DNA of 25,737 nucleotides from JBBQVZ01 sp038211015 (lineage in GTDB: Bacteria; Actinomycetota; UBA4738; HRBIN12): assembly GCA_038211015.1 (NCBI GenBank), contig JBBQVZ010000038.1, positions 1-25,737 of the forward strand, read 5' to 3'. This document shows positions 14,608 through 21,105 of this stretch, piece after piece. Made by a program: the position numbers and the translations under genes. Position 1 is the first letter of the stretch. Each line of letters begins with the position of its first letter. The notes under the pieces were generated by a model that saw only the letters and a program-made list of their open reading frames with translations, made no database searches and was not told the origin of the DNA.

Positions 14608-15336
14608 ATGAAGACCTATTCTCCGAAGCCCGAGCACATCGTGCGCCGCTGGTACGTGATCGACGCCAGCGGCCTGGTGCTCGGACGCCTCGCGTCGGAG
14701 GTCGCCGCCATCCTCCGCGGCAAGCACAAGCCCATCTTCGCGCCGCACATGGACACCGGCGACAACGTCATCGTCGTGAACGCGGCACAGATCGAGATGA
14801 CCGGCGGAAAGGAGTCGAAGAAGATCTCGTACCGCCACTCCGGCTACCCCGGCGGCATCAAAGGAACCCGGTACGACACGCTCCTGGCCAGCAAGCCCGA
14901 GTGGGTCATCGAGAAGGCGATCCGAGGGATGCTCCCGAAGAACAGCCTCGGTCGCTCGATGATCAAGAAGCTGCACGTGGTCGCCGGCGCCGAGCATCCG
15001 CATCAGGCCCAGCAGCCGGTGCCGTACACGCTCGGCCGCCCGCCCGTGTGGGAAGGCCTCCCGGAGAAGCAGCCTCGGCCGACCAGGAAGGCCGCCACCG
15101 CGCCAACGCCCGACAAGCCCGCGGCGAAGAAGCCCGCTGCCAAGCCGAAGACCACGGCCAGGACCGCGGCCAAGTCTCCGGCGAAGAAGTCCGCCGCCAA
15201 AAAAACCACTGCCAAGAAGCCCACGGCACGCAAGACCACGGCGTCGTCGGCGAAGAAGACGACCGCCCGCAAGCCCGCTGCTCGCAAGTCCACCGCCCAA
15301 GGACCCATCGCCAAGAAGACCCAAGAGGAGTCGTAA
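14608..15336 (+). CDS. rplM: 50S ribosomal protein L13 with histone H1-like tail
   Basis: L13 is an early large-subunit assembly protein. Residues 1-~150 are a full L13: WYVIDASGLVLGRLASEVAAILRGKHKP, then GDNVIVVNAAQIEMTGGKESKK, YRHSGYPGGIK, and MLPKNSLGRSMIKKLHVVAGAEHPHQAQQP. After residue ~152 an extra ~90 residues rich in Lys, Ala, Thr and Pro (repeated AAKKPA, TTARK and SAKKTTA units) bring it to 242 residues against the usual ~145. The tail resembles the C-terminal domain of histone H1 and actinobacterial HU/HupB tails. The frame runs cleanly to a stop one base before the rpsI GTG, so it is not a misread. The ATG 14608 lacks a Shine-Dalgarno. Confidence 0.96.
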   Translation: MKTYSPKPEHIVRRWYVIDASGLVLGRLASEVAAILRGKHKPIFAPHMDTGDNVIVVNAAQIEMTGGKESKKISYRHSGYPGGIKGTRYDTLLASKPEWVIEKAIRGMLPKNSLGRSMIKKLHVVAGAEHPHQAQQPVPYTLGRPPVWEGLPEKQPRPTRKAATAPTPDKPAAKKPAAKPKTTARTAAKSPAKKSAAKKTTAKKPTARKTTASSAKKTTARKPAARKSTAQGPIAKKTQEES

Positions 15337-15732
15337 GTGGCCACGACCGCCGCGAAGATCATCACCGGACGTCGTAAGGAAGCCGTCGCACGGGTGCGCC
15401 TCATCCCCGGCACCGGGAACTTCGACATCAACGGAAGATCCTTGGACGACTACTTCCCCACGAGGGTGCATCGCATGGTCGCGGTCTCCGCGCTCCGCCT
15501 CGTCGGACGCGAGAAGGACTTCGACGTCATCGCCACCATCCGCGGCGGTGGCATCGCCGGTCAGGCCGGCGCGATCCGTCTGGGCGTCGCCCGAGCGTTG
15601 CTCGACCTGGATCCCGAGCTCCGGGCGCAGCTGAAGGCCGAGGGCTACCTCCGACGCGACGCTCGTGAGAAGGAGCGCCGGAAGTACGGTCTCAAGAAGG
15701 CCAGGAAGGCTCCGCAGTACTCCAAGCGGTAG
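15337..15732 (+). CDS. rpsI: 30S ribosomal protein S9
   Basis: S9 in the small-subunit head reaches the P-site tRNA with its C-terminal tail. The 131 residues contain ITGRRKEAVARVRLIPGTGNFDINGRSLDDYFP, GGGIAGQAGAIRLGVARALL, RRDAREKERRKYGLKKARKAPQYSKR, with the canonical SKR end. The GTG at 15337 abuts the rplM stop. The gene ends only nine bases from the stop of a minus-strand gene, leaving no room for a separate terminator. Confidence 0.97.
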   Translation: MATTAAKIITGRRKEAVARVRLIPGTGNFDINGRSLDDYFPTRVHRMVAVSALRLVGREKDFDVIATIRGGGIAGQAGAIRLGVARALLDLDPELRAQLKAEGYLRRDAREKERRKYGLKKARKAPQYSKR

Positions 15733-15741
15733 GCCGGGCGC

Positions 15742-16032
15742 TCAGCGCAGCGGTTGCTCGGAAACGCCACCCGTCGGTTGGACGTCATCGTCGGCTCCGA
15801 GCACGTCGTCATCCGACGCCGCGTACGCACCGGACTCGATGGCCCGGACGACCTCTCGAGCGTGGTCCTCGTCCTGAGGCATGACCCACAGGTACACCGC
15901 CCCGGCCCGGTACGGTCCTTCGCCCTCGCCTTTCATCAGCACCATGATCCCCTCGGCCTCCAGGTGGCCCTTGGTCAGTAGGCCATCGAAGGCGTTGCTG
16001 CTGACGTACACGCGCACGGGCGAATCGCTCAT
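15742..16032 (-). CDS. Small DUF2007-like protein
   Basis: The 96-residue minus-strand product begins MSDSPVRVYVSSNAFDG and contains GHLEAEGIMVLMKGEGEGPYRAGAVYLWVMPQDEDHAREVV. This is the pattern of the DUF2007 family (a beta-alpha-beta fold often called a putative signal-transducing protein): a strand near the N-terminus, a helix containing L-LEAEGI, then a strand and a W-V segment followed by D-E-ARE-V. The C-terminus is acidic and low in complexity (ASDDDVLGADDD). GGGAG about nine bases upstream of the ATG is a fair ribosome site. It is the only minus-strand gene in the window, convergent with rpsI (9 bases between stops) and divergent from glmM (69 bases). Its function is unknown. Confidence 0.82.
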   Translation of the reverse strand: MSDSPVRVYVSSNAFDGLLTKGHLEAEGIMVLMKGEGEGPYRAGAVYLWVMPQDEDHAREVVRAIESGAYAASDDDVLGADDDVQPTGGVSEQPLR

Positions 16033-16088
16033 GCGCCGATGCTCCCACACGAGCGCCGATCCGGGGGACCAGAACGTGCCGGCTCGGG

Positions 16089-16094
16089 TAGCCT
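16089..16094 (+). promoter_or_regulatory. Candidate -10 box for a leaderless glmM message
   Basis: TAGCCT at 16089-16094 ends seven bases before the glmM GTG, and no Shine-Dalgarno is present in the preceding 20 bases. This is the arrangement of leaderless actinobacterial genes. The GGGGAC near 16064-16069 is a weak -35 with a 19-base spacer. A separate promoter is expected, since the upstream neighbour is on the other strand. Confidence 0.55.
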
Positions 16095-16101
16095 TGCCGC
16101 C

Positions 16102-17436
16102 GTGGGACGTCTCTTCGGAACCGATGGCGTTCGTGGCGTCGCAGGCACGGAGCTGACCCGGGAACTGGCCTTCGGCCTGGGCCGCGCGGCCGTCGTCGTG
16201 CTGGGACGCCACGGTGCGAGGCGGCCGACGTTCCTGATCGGACGCGACACACGACGCTCGGGCGTCTGGTTGGAGGAGGCTCTCGCGGATGGCATCCGCT
16301 CGGCTGGCGGCGACGTGATCTTGGCCGGTGTCGAGCCCACGCCCGCGATCGCCTTCCTGACGATGGCGCTGGAGGCATCGTCGGGCGTGGTGATCTCGGC
16401 ATCGCACAATCCGCCGGAGGACAACGGCATCAAGTTCTTCTCTCGCGACGGGATGAAGCTGTCCGACGATCTCGAGGACGAGATCGAGATGCTGCTCGCC
16501 GAGCGTTCCGCGCCCGCCCCCGAGCCCGGGCGGGTGAGCGAGAACGGCGTGGGGCGCGAACGCTACCTGGAGCACATCGTGGCGTCGTCGGAAGGGTCGC
16601 TCGACGGCATGTCCGTGGTGATCGATTGCGCGAACGGCGCCGCATCCGAGCTCGCGCCTCGCATCCTGCGTCGACTGGGTGCCCTCGTCCACCCGATCTT
16701 CGACCGGCCCGACGGCGACAACATCAACGTCGGCTGCGGCGCGCTCCACCCGGACGTCGTGGCGGCCGAGGTCGTTCGTCTGGGCGCGGACGCCGGTGTG
16801 GCGCTCGACGGCGACGCGGATCGGGCCTTGTTCGCCGACGCGCGCGGCAACGTGGTCGACGGCGATCAGGTGTTGGCGGCGTGCGCGATCGAGATGCACG
16901 AACAAGGCACGCTCGTCGGCGACCTGGTCGTCACCACCGTGATGGCGAACCTGGGGTTCCATCGGGCCATGGGCGAAGCCGGCGTCGACGTGGTCGCGAC
17001 GCAGGTGGGGGACCGCTACGTGCTGGAGGAGATGCTTCGCAGCGGCGCTGTGCTCGGAGGGGAGCAATCCGGCCACGTGATCTTCCGCGAGCGGTCGACC
17101 ACCGGCGACGGGCTCCTCACGGCCGTGAGGTTCCTTTCGATGGCCGCTCGACGGAGCGTGAGCATCGAGGAGCTGGCGTCGTGCATGCGGCGTTTCCCGC
17201 AGGTGCTGCTGAATGTGCCGGTCGCCGATCCCGGCGGGTTGAGAGGTGCGGAGGCGGTGTGGGACGAGGTCCGTCGTGCAGAGGACGAGCTGGGGGACGG
17301 CGGGCGCGTGCTGGTCCGTGCCTCGGGGACGGAGCCGCTCGTTCGAGTGATGGTGGAGGCCGAGGCCGCCGACGACGCCAGCCGCTACGCGGACGACCTC
17401 GCCGGCGTGGTCCGGTCCAGCCTCGGAGGGTCGTGA
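16102..17436 (+). CDS. glmM: Phosphoglucosamine mutase
   Basis: GlmM converts glucosamine-6-phosphate to glucosamine-1-phosphate on the way to UDP-GlcNAc for peptidoglycan. The 444 residues match the family. The N-terminus is the typical MGRLFGTDGVRGVAG; the phosphoserine is S101 in the ISASHNPPEDNGIKFF loop; the magnesium site is DGDADR at 236-241; a sugar-binding GGEQSGHVIF follows; and RASGTEPLVRVMVEA near the end binds phosphate. The GTG at 16102 gives exactly the family start; the frame continues upstream to 16039 but that adds non-homologous residues. glmS follows directly, so the two steps are next to each other, as is usual in actinobacteria. Confidence 0.97.
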   Translation: MGRLFGTDGVRGVAGTELTRELAFGLGRAAVVVLGRHGARRPTFLIGRDTRRSGVWLEEALADGIRSAGGDVILAGVEPTPAIAFLTMALEASSGVVISASHNPPEDNGIKFFSRDGMKLSDDLEDEIEMLLAERSAPAPEPGRVSENGVGRERYLEHIVASSEGSLDGMSVVIDCANGAASELAPRILRRLGALVHPIFDRPDGDNINVGCGALHPDVVAAEVVRLGADAGVALDGDADRALFADARGNVVDGDQVLAACAIEMHEQGTLVGDLVVTTVMANLGFHRAMGEAGVDVVATQVGDRYVLEEMLRSGAVLGGEQSGHVIFRERSTTGDGLLTAVRFLSMAARRSVSIEELASCMRRFPQVLLNVPVADPGGLRGAEAVWDEVRRAEDELGDGGRVLVRASGTEPLVRVMVEAEAADDASRYADDLAGVVRSSLGGS

Positions 17437-17468
17437 CTCTCCGCCGTCCCGGCCGTCCCCGGAGCCAC

Positions 17469-17477
17469 TGTTAGGGT
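17469..17477 (+). promoter_or_regulatory. Candidate extended -10 for a leaderless glmS message
   Basis: TGTTAGGGT at 17469-17477 fits the extended -10 pattern TGNTANNNT, and TAGGGT (17472-17477) ends six bases before the glmS ATG. No Shine-Dalgarno precedes the ATG. This would allow glmS to be transcribed separately from glmM as a leaderless message. A -35 is not evident, which is common for extended -10 promoters. Confidence 0.6.
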
Positions 17478-17483
17478 TGCTCC

Positions 17484-19313
17484 ATGTGCGGCATCGTGGG
17501 CTACGTCGGCCCTCACCAAGCGCTTCCCATCGTGATGGAGGGTCTCCGACGTCTGGAATACCGGGGGTACGACTCCGCCGGCGTCGCCGTGCTGGAGGAC
17601 GGCCTCTCCGTCGTCAGGCGGGCGGGCAAGCTCGGCGAGCTGGAGGCGGCGCTCGCCGAGGCTGAACCCCTCGCGGGGCACACCGCGATGGGCCATACGC
17701 GATGGGCCACTCACGGCGCGCCCACCGATCGCAACGCGCACCCGCACCAGGACTGTCACGGTCGCATCGCCGTGGTCCACAACGGCATCATCGAGAATTT
17801 CCACACGCTCCGCGCCCGACTCGAGAAAGACGGGCACGTGCTGGCCTCCGAGACCGACACGGAGTGCATCGCCCACCTGATCGAGGAGCACGTCCGCGGC
17901 GGCGCGGCGTTGGCCGACGCGGTGCGCGCGACCGTCCGCGAACTTCAGGGCGCCTACGCCCTCGTCGTGGTGTCGTCGGATGAGCCCGGCCTCATCGTGG
18001 GGGTCAAGGTCTCCTCGCCGCTCGTCGTGGGTCTGGGCGACGGCGAGACGCTCCTGGCGTCCGACGTACCGGCCCTGCTCGACAGGACGACCACGGTGAT
18101 CCCGATGGAGGAGGGCCAGGTCGTCGAGGCTCGCCCCGATGGCGCGGCCTTCACTGACTTCGACGGGAACGCGCTCTATCCGCAGCCCATCGTCGTGGAG
18201 CGCGATCTGGCCCGCGCGCAGAAGGCCGGGTTCGAGGATTTCATGTTGAAGGAAATCCACGAGCAGCCGGGGGCGATCCGCGACACGCTCGTTGGGCGTG
18301 TGGTGAACGGCCGCCTGGTGATGGACGAGCTGCGGATCGCGGACGACGTGTTGCGAGAGGTCGACAAGGTGTTCGTGGTCGCCTGCGGGACGGCGTTCCA
18401 TTCGGGGCTCGTGGCGAAGTACGCGATCGAGCACTGGACGCGGCTGCCGGTCGAGATCGAGATCGCGAGCGAGTTCCGTTACCGCGACCCCGTCCTGGAC
18501 GCCGACACGTTGACGCTCGCGGTGAGCCAATCGGGCGAGACGATCGACACCCTCGAGGCGGCGCGTCACGCCCGCCGACAGGGCTCCCACGTGATCGCGG
18601 TGACGAACACGGTCGGTTCCTCGTTGGCCCGAGAGGCGGACGGCGTGCTGTACACCCACGCCGGCCCGGAGATCGCGGTGGCGGGCACGAAGACGTTCGC
18701 GACGCAGATGGTGTCGCAGTATCTGGTGGCGCTCTACCTTGCGCAGGTGCGCGGATCGATGTTCCCGGCTGAGATCGCCGAGATCCTGGATCGGATGGAC
18801 GAGCTGCCGGGCGACGTCCAGCGGGCGATCGGGTTGGACGCAGCGGTGCGCGAGCTGGCCGAGCGGTACCGCGACGTGCGTGACGTGTTGTTCATCGGCA
18901 GGCACACCGGCTACCCCACGGCGCTCGAGGGCGCGCTGAAGCTCAAGGAGCTCAGCTACGTCCACGCCGAGGGTTTCCCCGCCGCCGAGCTGAAGCACGG
19001 CCCCATCGCGCTGATCGAGGACGGGATGCCGGTGGTGGCGATCGCCACCGAATGCCACGTGTACCCGAAGATGCTCTCGAACATCCAGGAGGTTCGCGCG
19101 CGCGGCGCGGAGGTGATCGCGATCGCGACCGAGGGCGACGCGCAGATCGGCGCGATGGTCGACCACGTGCTGGAGGTGCCCGCCACGCCGGAGCTGCTCT
19201 CACCCGTCGTCGTCACCGTGCCCTTGCAGCTGTTCGCGTACCACATGGCGAAGCTCCGAGGCTGCGACGTCGACCAACCCAGGAATCTGGCGAAGAGTGT
19301 CACGGTCGAATAG
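17484..19313 (+). CDS. glmS: Glutamine-fructose-6-phosphate aminotransferase
   Basis: GlmS makes glucosamine-6-phosphate from fructose-6-phosphate and glutamine, the entry step to amino sugars. The 609 residues match the family. The Ntn glutaminase domain begins at the catalytic C2 (MCGIVGYVG) after Met removal and includes HTRWATHGAPTDRNAHPH and the VVHNGIIENF string; two SIS domains follow, with VVACGTAFHSG, VSQSGETIDT and the second with FIGRHTGYPTALEGALKLKELSYVHAEGFPAAELKHGPIAL. The end DQPRNLAKSVTVE carries the conserved lysine of the isomerase site. Map would need to expose C2; it is encoded upstream. Confidence 0.97.
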   Translation: MCGIVGYVGPHQALPIVMEGLRRLEYRGYDSAGVAVLEDGLSVVRRAGKLGELEAALAEAEPLAGHTAMGHTRWATHGAPTDRNAHPHQDCHGRIAVVHNGIIENFHTLRARLEKDGHVLASETDTECIAHLIEEHVRGGAALADAVRATVRELQGAYALVVVSSDEPGLIVGVKVSSPLVVGLGDGETLLASDVPALLDRTTTVIPMEEGQVVEARPDGAAFTDFDGNALYPQPIVVERDLARAQKAGFEDFMLKEIHEQPGAIRDTLVGRVVNGRLVMDELRIADDVLREVDKVFVVACGTAFHSGLVAKYAIEHWTRLPVEIEIASEFRYRDPVLDADTLTLAVSQSGETIDTLEAARHARRQGSHVIAVTNTVGSSLAREADGVLYTHAGPEIAVAGTKTFATQMVSQYLVALYLAQVRGSMFPAEIAEILDRMDELPGDVQRAIGLDAAVRELAERYRDVRDVLFIGRHTGYPTALEGALKLKELSYVHAEGFPAAELKHGPIALIEDGMPVVAIATECHVYPKMLSNIQEVRARGAEVIAIATEGDAQIGAMVDHVLEVPATPELLSPVVVTVPLQLFAYHMAKLRGCDVDQPRNLAKSVTVE

Positions 19314-19334
19314 CGCCGTGGAATGAGGAGTCAT

Positions 19335-20675
19335 ATGCGGACCCTCAGCTCGATCCGTCGTGCCGCCACCGTTCCAACGCTCGCGTTCATGCTCGTGGTG
19401 GCCGCCGCGCAGGCCGCCCACGCGTGCTCATGCGCGCCGGGAGATCCGCGGGACGCCCTGCATGGCGCCGACGGCGCGTTCGTTGGCACCCTCGTCGAAC
19501 GGACGGAGGTGGACGATCAGACCTCGATCTTCACGTTCGAGGTCGAGACCGCCGTCAAGGGCGCCCTCGGCGTCGAGGTCGACGTGCGCTCCGCATCGAA
19601 CGGCGCCGCGTGCGGCCTCGAGGTCGGGTTCGGCCAACGGATCGGTTTGTTCCTGGATACCGCGAACGACGGGGCCTGGACGTCCGGTCTCTGTTCCCAG
19701 ATCGACCCCGAGGTGCTGCTGGAGGCGGCGCAGCCGCTCCCGCCACCGGACGGCGTCGGGCCGGTTCGCTACGTGGTCGGTGGGAACCTGGGCGAGAACC
19801 GGCTCATGGCGCTCGATCGCAAGGGCAGGACCCTCGGCTACGGCGCCGGTGACGGCTACGCGCAGGACGTGCAGGTCTGCCCCGGAGCGACCCGGGTCCT
19901 CGAGTCGGCCGCGGTGGGTCGCAAGGCGCAGCTGGTCCTGCGGGAGCTGCCTGCGCTCGAGGTGGTCAGGACCATCACACTCGCCGAGACACGACGCCCC
20001 TGGCTCCCGCACGCGGCTTGTCTGAGCGGCAATGGAGGGCGTCTGCTCGCCTTCGAACGCCACAAGGCCGAGTACTGGCTCCATCAGGTGACCGGTTCGA
20101 CCGACCGCATCGCGTGGCACGGCCACGTGCGCGACGTCGTGATCCAGGATGGGCACGCCTACGTGATCGACGGTCTCGAGCTGTTCGAGGTGAACGTTCG
20201 CGACGGCGGCCTCCGGCCGGTCGCGCCCGTCCCCGCGCATGTCCAAAGGGTCGCCGTCTCGCCCGACGGCTCGCGGATCGCGGGCTTCGTCTTCGGCCGA
20301 TCCGATCCCGTGCCGACGCCCTCCCGCGTGGTCTCGGTGCGTGTCGCGGACGGCGCGCTGACGAGCTTCGAGCTGACCGACTTCGCCTTCGGCGACGTGG
20401 CATGGGTCGATGCAGGGACGATCGCCTACCTCCCGGGGGGCTCGGACGATCAGCATGCGTGGCTCTTGGATGCGGTCACCATGCGTCCCGTCGGGGGCTT
20501 CGACGGCTGGTACGCGGCCGAGTCCGTGGTCCTCGGCGGAGCCGTGTTCGGCATCGGGTGGGGACAGCTCGCCCGGGCGGATCTGGGCGGCGGCGACGTG
20601 CGCCTGGTGCGGGCTTTCGACGGCCCGCAGACCTTCGTCCTCGATGTCGTTCCCTCTATGGGCACCTCCGCCTGA
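19335..20675 (+). CDS. Exported protein with TIMP/NTR-like domain and probable beta-propeller
   Basis: The 446-residue product starts with an Arg-containing n-region and a hydrophobic stretch (residues 12-29) ending in AHA, a good signal peptidase I site. The mature protein would begin CSCAPGDPRDAL. A Cys-X-Cys opening, a GAFVGTLVER strand, FTFEVETAVKG, then AACGLEVGFGQRIGLFL and TSGLCSQIDP follow the pattern of TIMP/netrin-like OB-fold domains (residues ~31-125; C31, C33, C93, C120). The rest (~145-446) has repeated short blade-like segments such as VAVSPDGSRIAGF and VAWVDAGTIAYLPGG, suggesting a beta-propeller of the TolB/WD type. ATG 19335 is preferred over ATG 19323 because GAGGAG lies just upstream. 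The AHAC string is a poor lipobox. Target unknown. Confidence 0.75.
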   Translation: MRTLSSIRRAATVPTLAFMLVVAAAQAAHACSCAPGDPRDALHGADGAFVGTLVERTEVDDQTSIFTFEVETAVKGALGVEVDVRSASNGAACGLEVGFGQRIGLFLDTANDGAWTSGLCSQIDPEVLLEAAQPLPPPDGVGPVRYVVGGNLGENRLMALDRKGRTLGYGAGDGYAQDVQVCPGATRVLESAAVGRKAQLVLRELPALEVVRTITLAETRRPWLPHAACLSGNGGRLLAFERHKAEYWLHQVTGSTDRIAWHGHVRDVVIQDGHAYVIDGLELFEVNVRDGGLRPVAPVPAHVQRVAVSPDGSRIAGFVFGRSDPVPTPSRVVSVRVADGALTSFELTDFAFGDVAWVDAGTIAYLPGGSDDQHAWLLDAVTMRPVGGFDGWYAAESVVLGGAVFGIGWGQLARADLGGGDVRLVRAFDGPQTFVLDVVPSMGTSA

Positions 20676-20718
20676 GTCCGCCCCACCGAAGCGTCTCCCT
20701 GGTCGCCTCCGCGTCGTC

Positions 20719-20724
20719 TAGCCT
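20719..20724 (+). promoter_or_regulatory. Candidate -10 box for a leaderless acpS message
   Basis: TAGCCT at 20719-20724, the same hexamer as before glmM, ends six bases before the acpS GTG. There is no good Shine-Dalgarno (only AGG right next to the start) and no -35 is evident. This would start the acpS-nnr-alr-hydrolase-udg-tsaE unit. Confidence 0.5.
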
Positions 20725-20730
20725 TTCAGG

Positions 20731-21105
20731 GTGGAGATCCTGGGCCTGGGAGTCGACATCTGTGAGATCGCCCGGATGGAGCGCGCGCTCGCCCGGCACG
20801 CGACCCTGCGGGAGCGCGTGTTCACGCCCGAGGAGCGCGCCTACTGCGACGGCAAGGCGAGGCCCGCCGAGTCCTATGCCGGGCGGTTCGCGGCTCGGGA
20901 GGCGACGATCAAGGCGCTCGGTGGGTACCGCGGCAAGCGCTGGCAGGACATCCATGTCAGCCGTCATCCGAGCGGCGCCCCGTCGATCGTCCTGGAGGGG
21001 AACGCGAAGCGACGCGCCGACATGCTCGGCATCTCGAACGTGTTGGTGACGTTCACGCACGAGAAGACGAACGCGGTCGCGTTCGCCGTGGCGGTAAGCG
21101 AGTGA
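20731..21105 (+). CDS. acpS: Holo-[acyl-carrier-protein] synthase
   Basis: AcpS attaches the 4'-phosphopantetheine of CoA to a serine of acyl carrier protein, making it active for fatty acid synthesis. The 124 residues match the family. The magnesium ligands are visible: D9 in LGLGVDICEI and E57 in AGRFAAREATIKALG. The C-terminal NVLVTFTHEKTNAVAFAVA is typical of the trimeric AcpS type. The start GTG 20731 gives the family N-terminus MEILGLGVDI. The stop overlaps the nnr GTG (GTGA). Confidence 0.96.
   Translation: MEILGLGVDICEIARMERALARHATLRERVFTPEERAYCDGKARPAESYAGRFAAREATIKALGGYRGKRWQDIHVSRHPSGAPSIVLEGNAKRRADMLGISNVLVTFTHEKTNAVAFAVAVSE

Noticed and set aside
15199..15205. A run of seven A within the L13 tail as a programmed frameshift site
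   Set aside because: The codons are GCC AAA AAA ACC, which does not fit the X XXY YYZ pattern; the shifted product has no recognisable feature and the normal frame gives a complete tail.
16033..17076. Upstream extension of the DUF2007-like gene to a 444-codon frame
   Set aside because: The extra part is antisense to glmM; the ATG at 16032 has a ribosome site and gives the family N-terminus.
17437..17468. A glmM terminator in the glmM-glmS gap
   Set aside because: Only a 5-bp CTCCG/CGGAG pairing with a 16-base loop and no T-run was found.
17385..19166. A 593-codon minus-strand open frame opposite glmS
   Set aside because: It is antisense to a complete and well-matched glmS; high GC content leaves long open antisense frames, and the product is low in complexity with many Arg, Asp and His.
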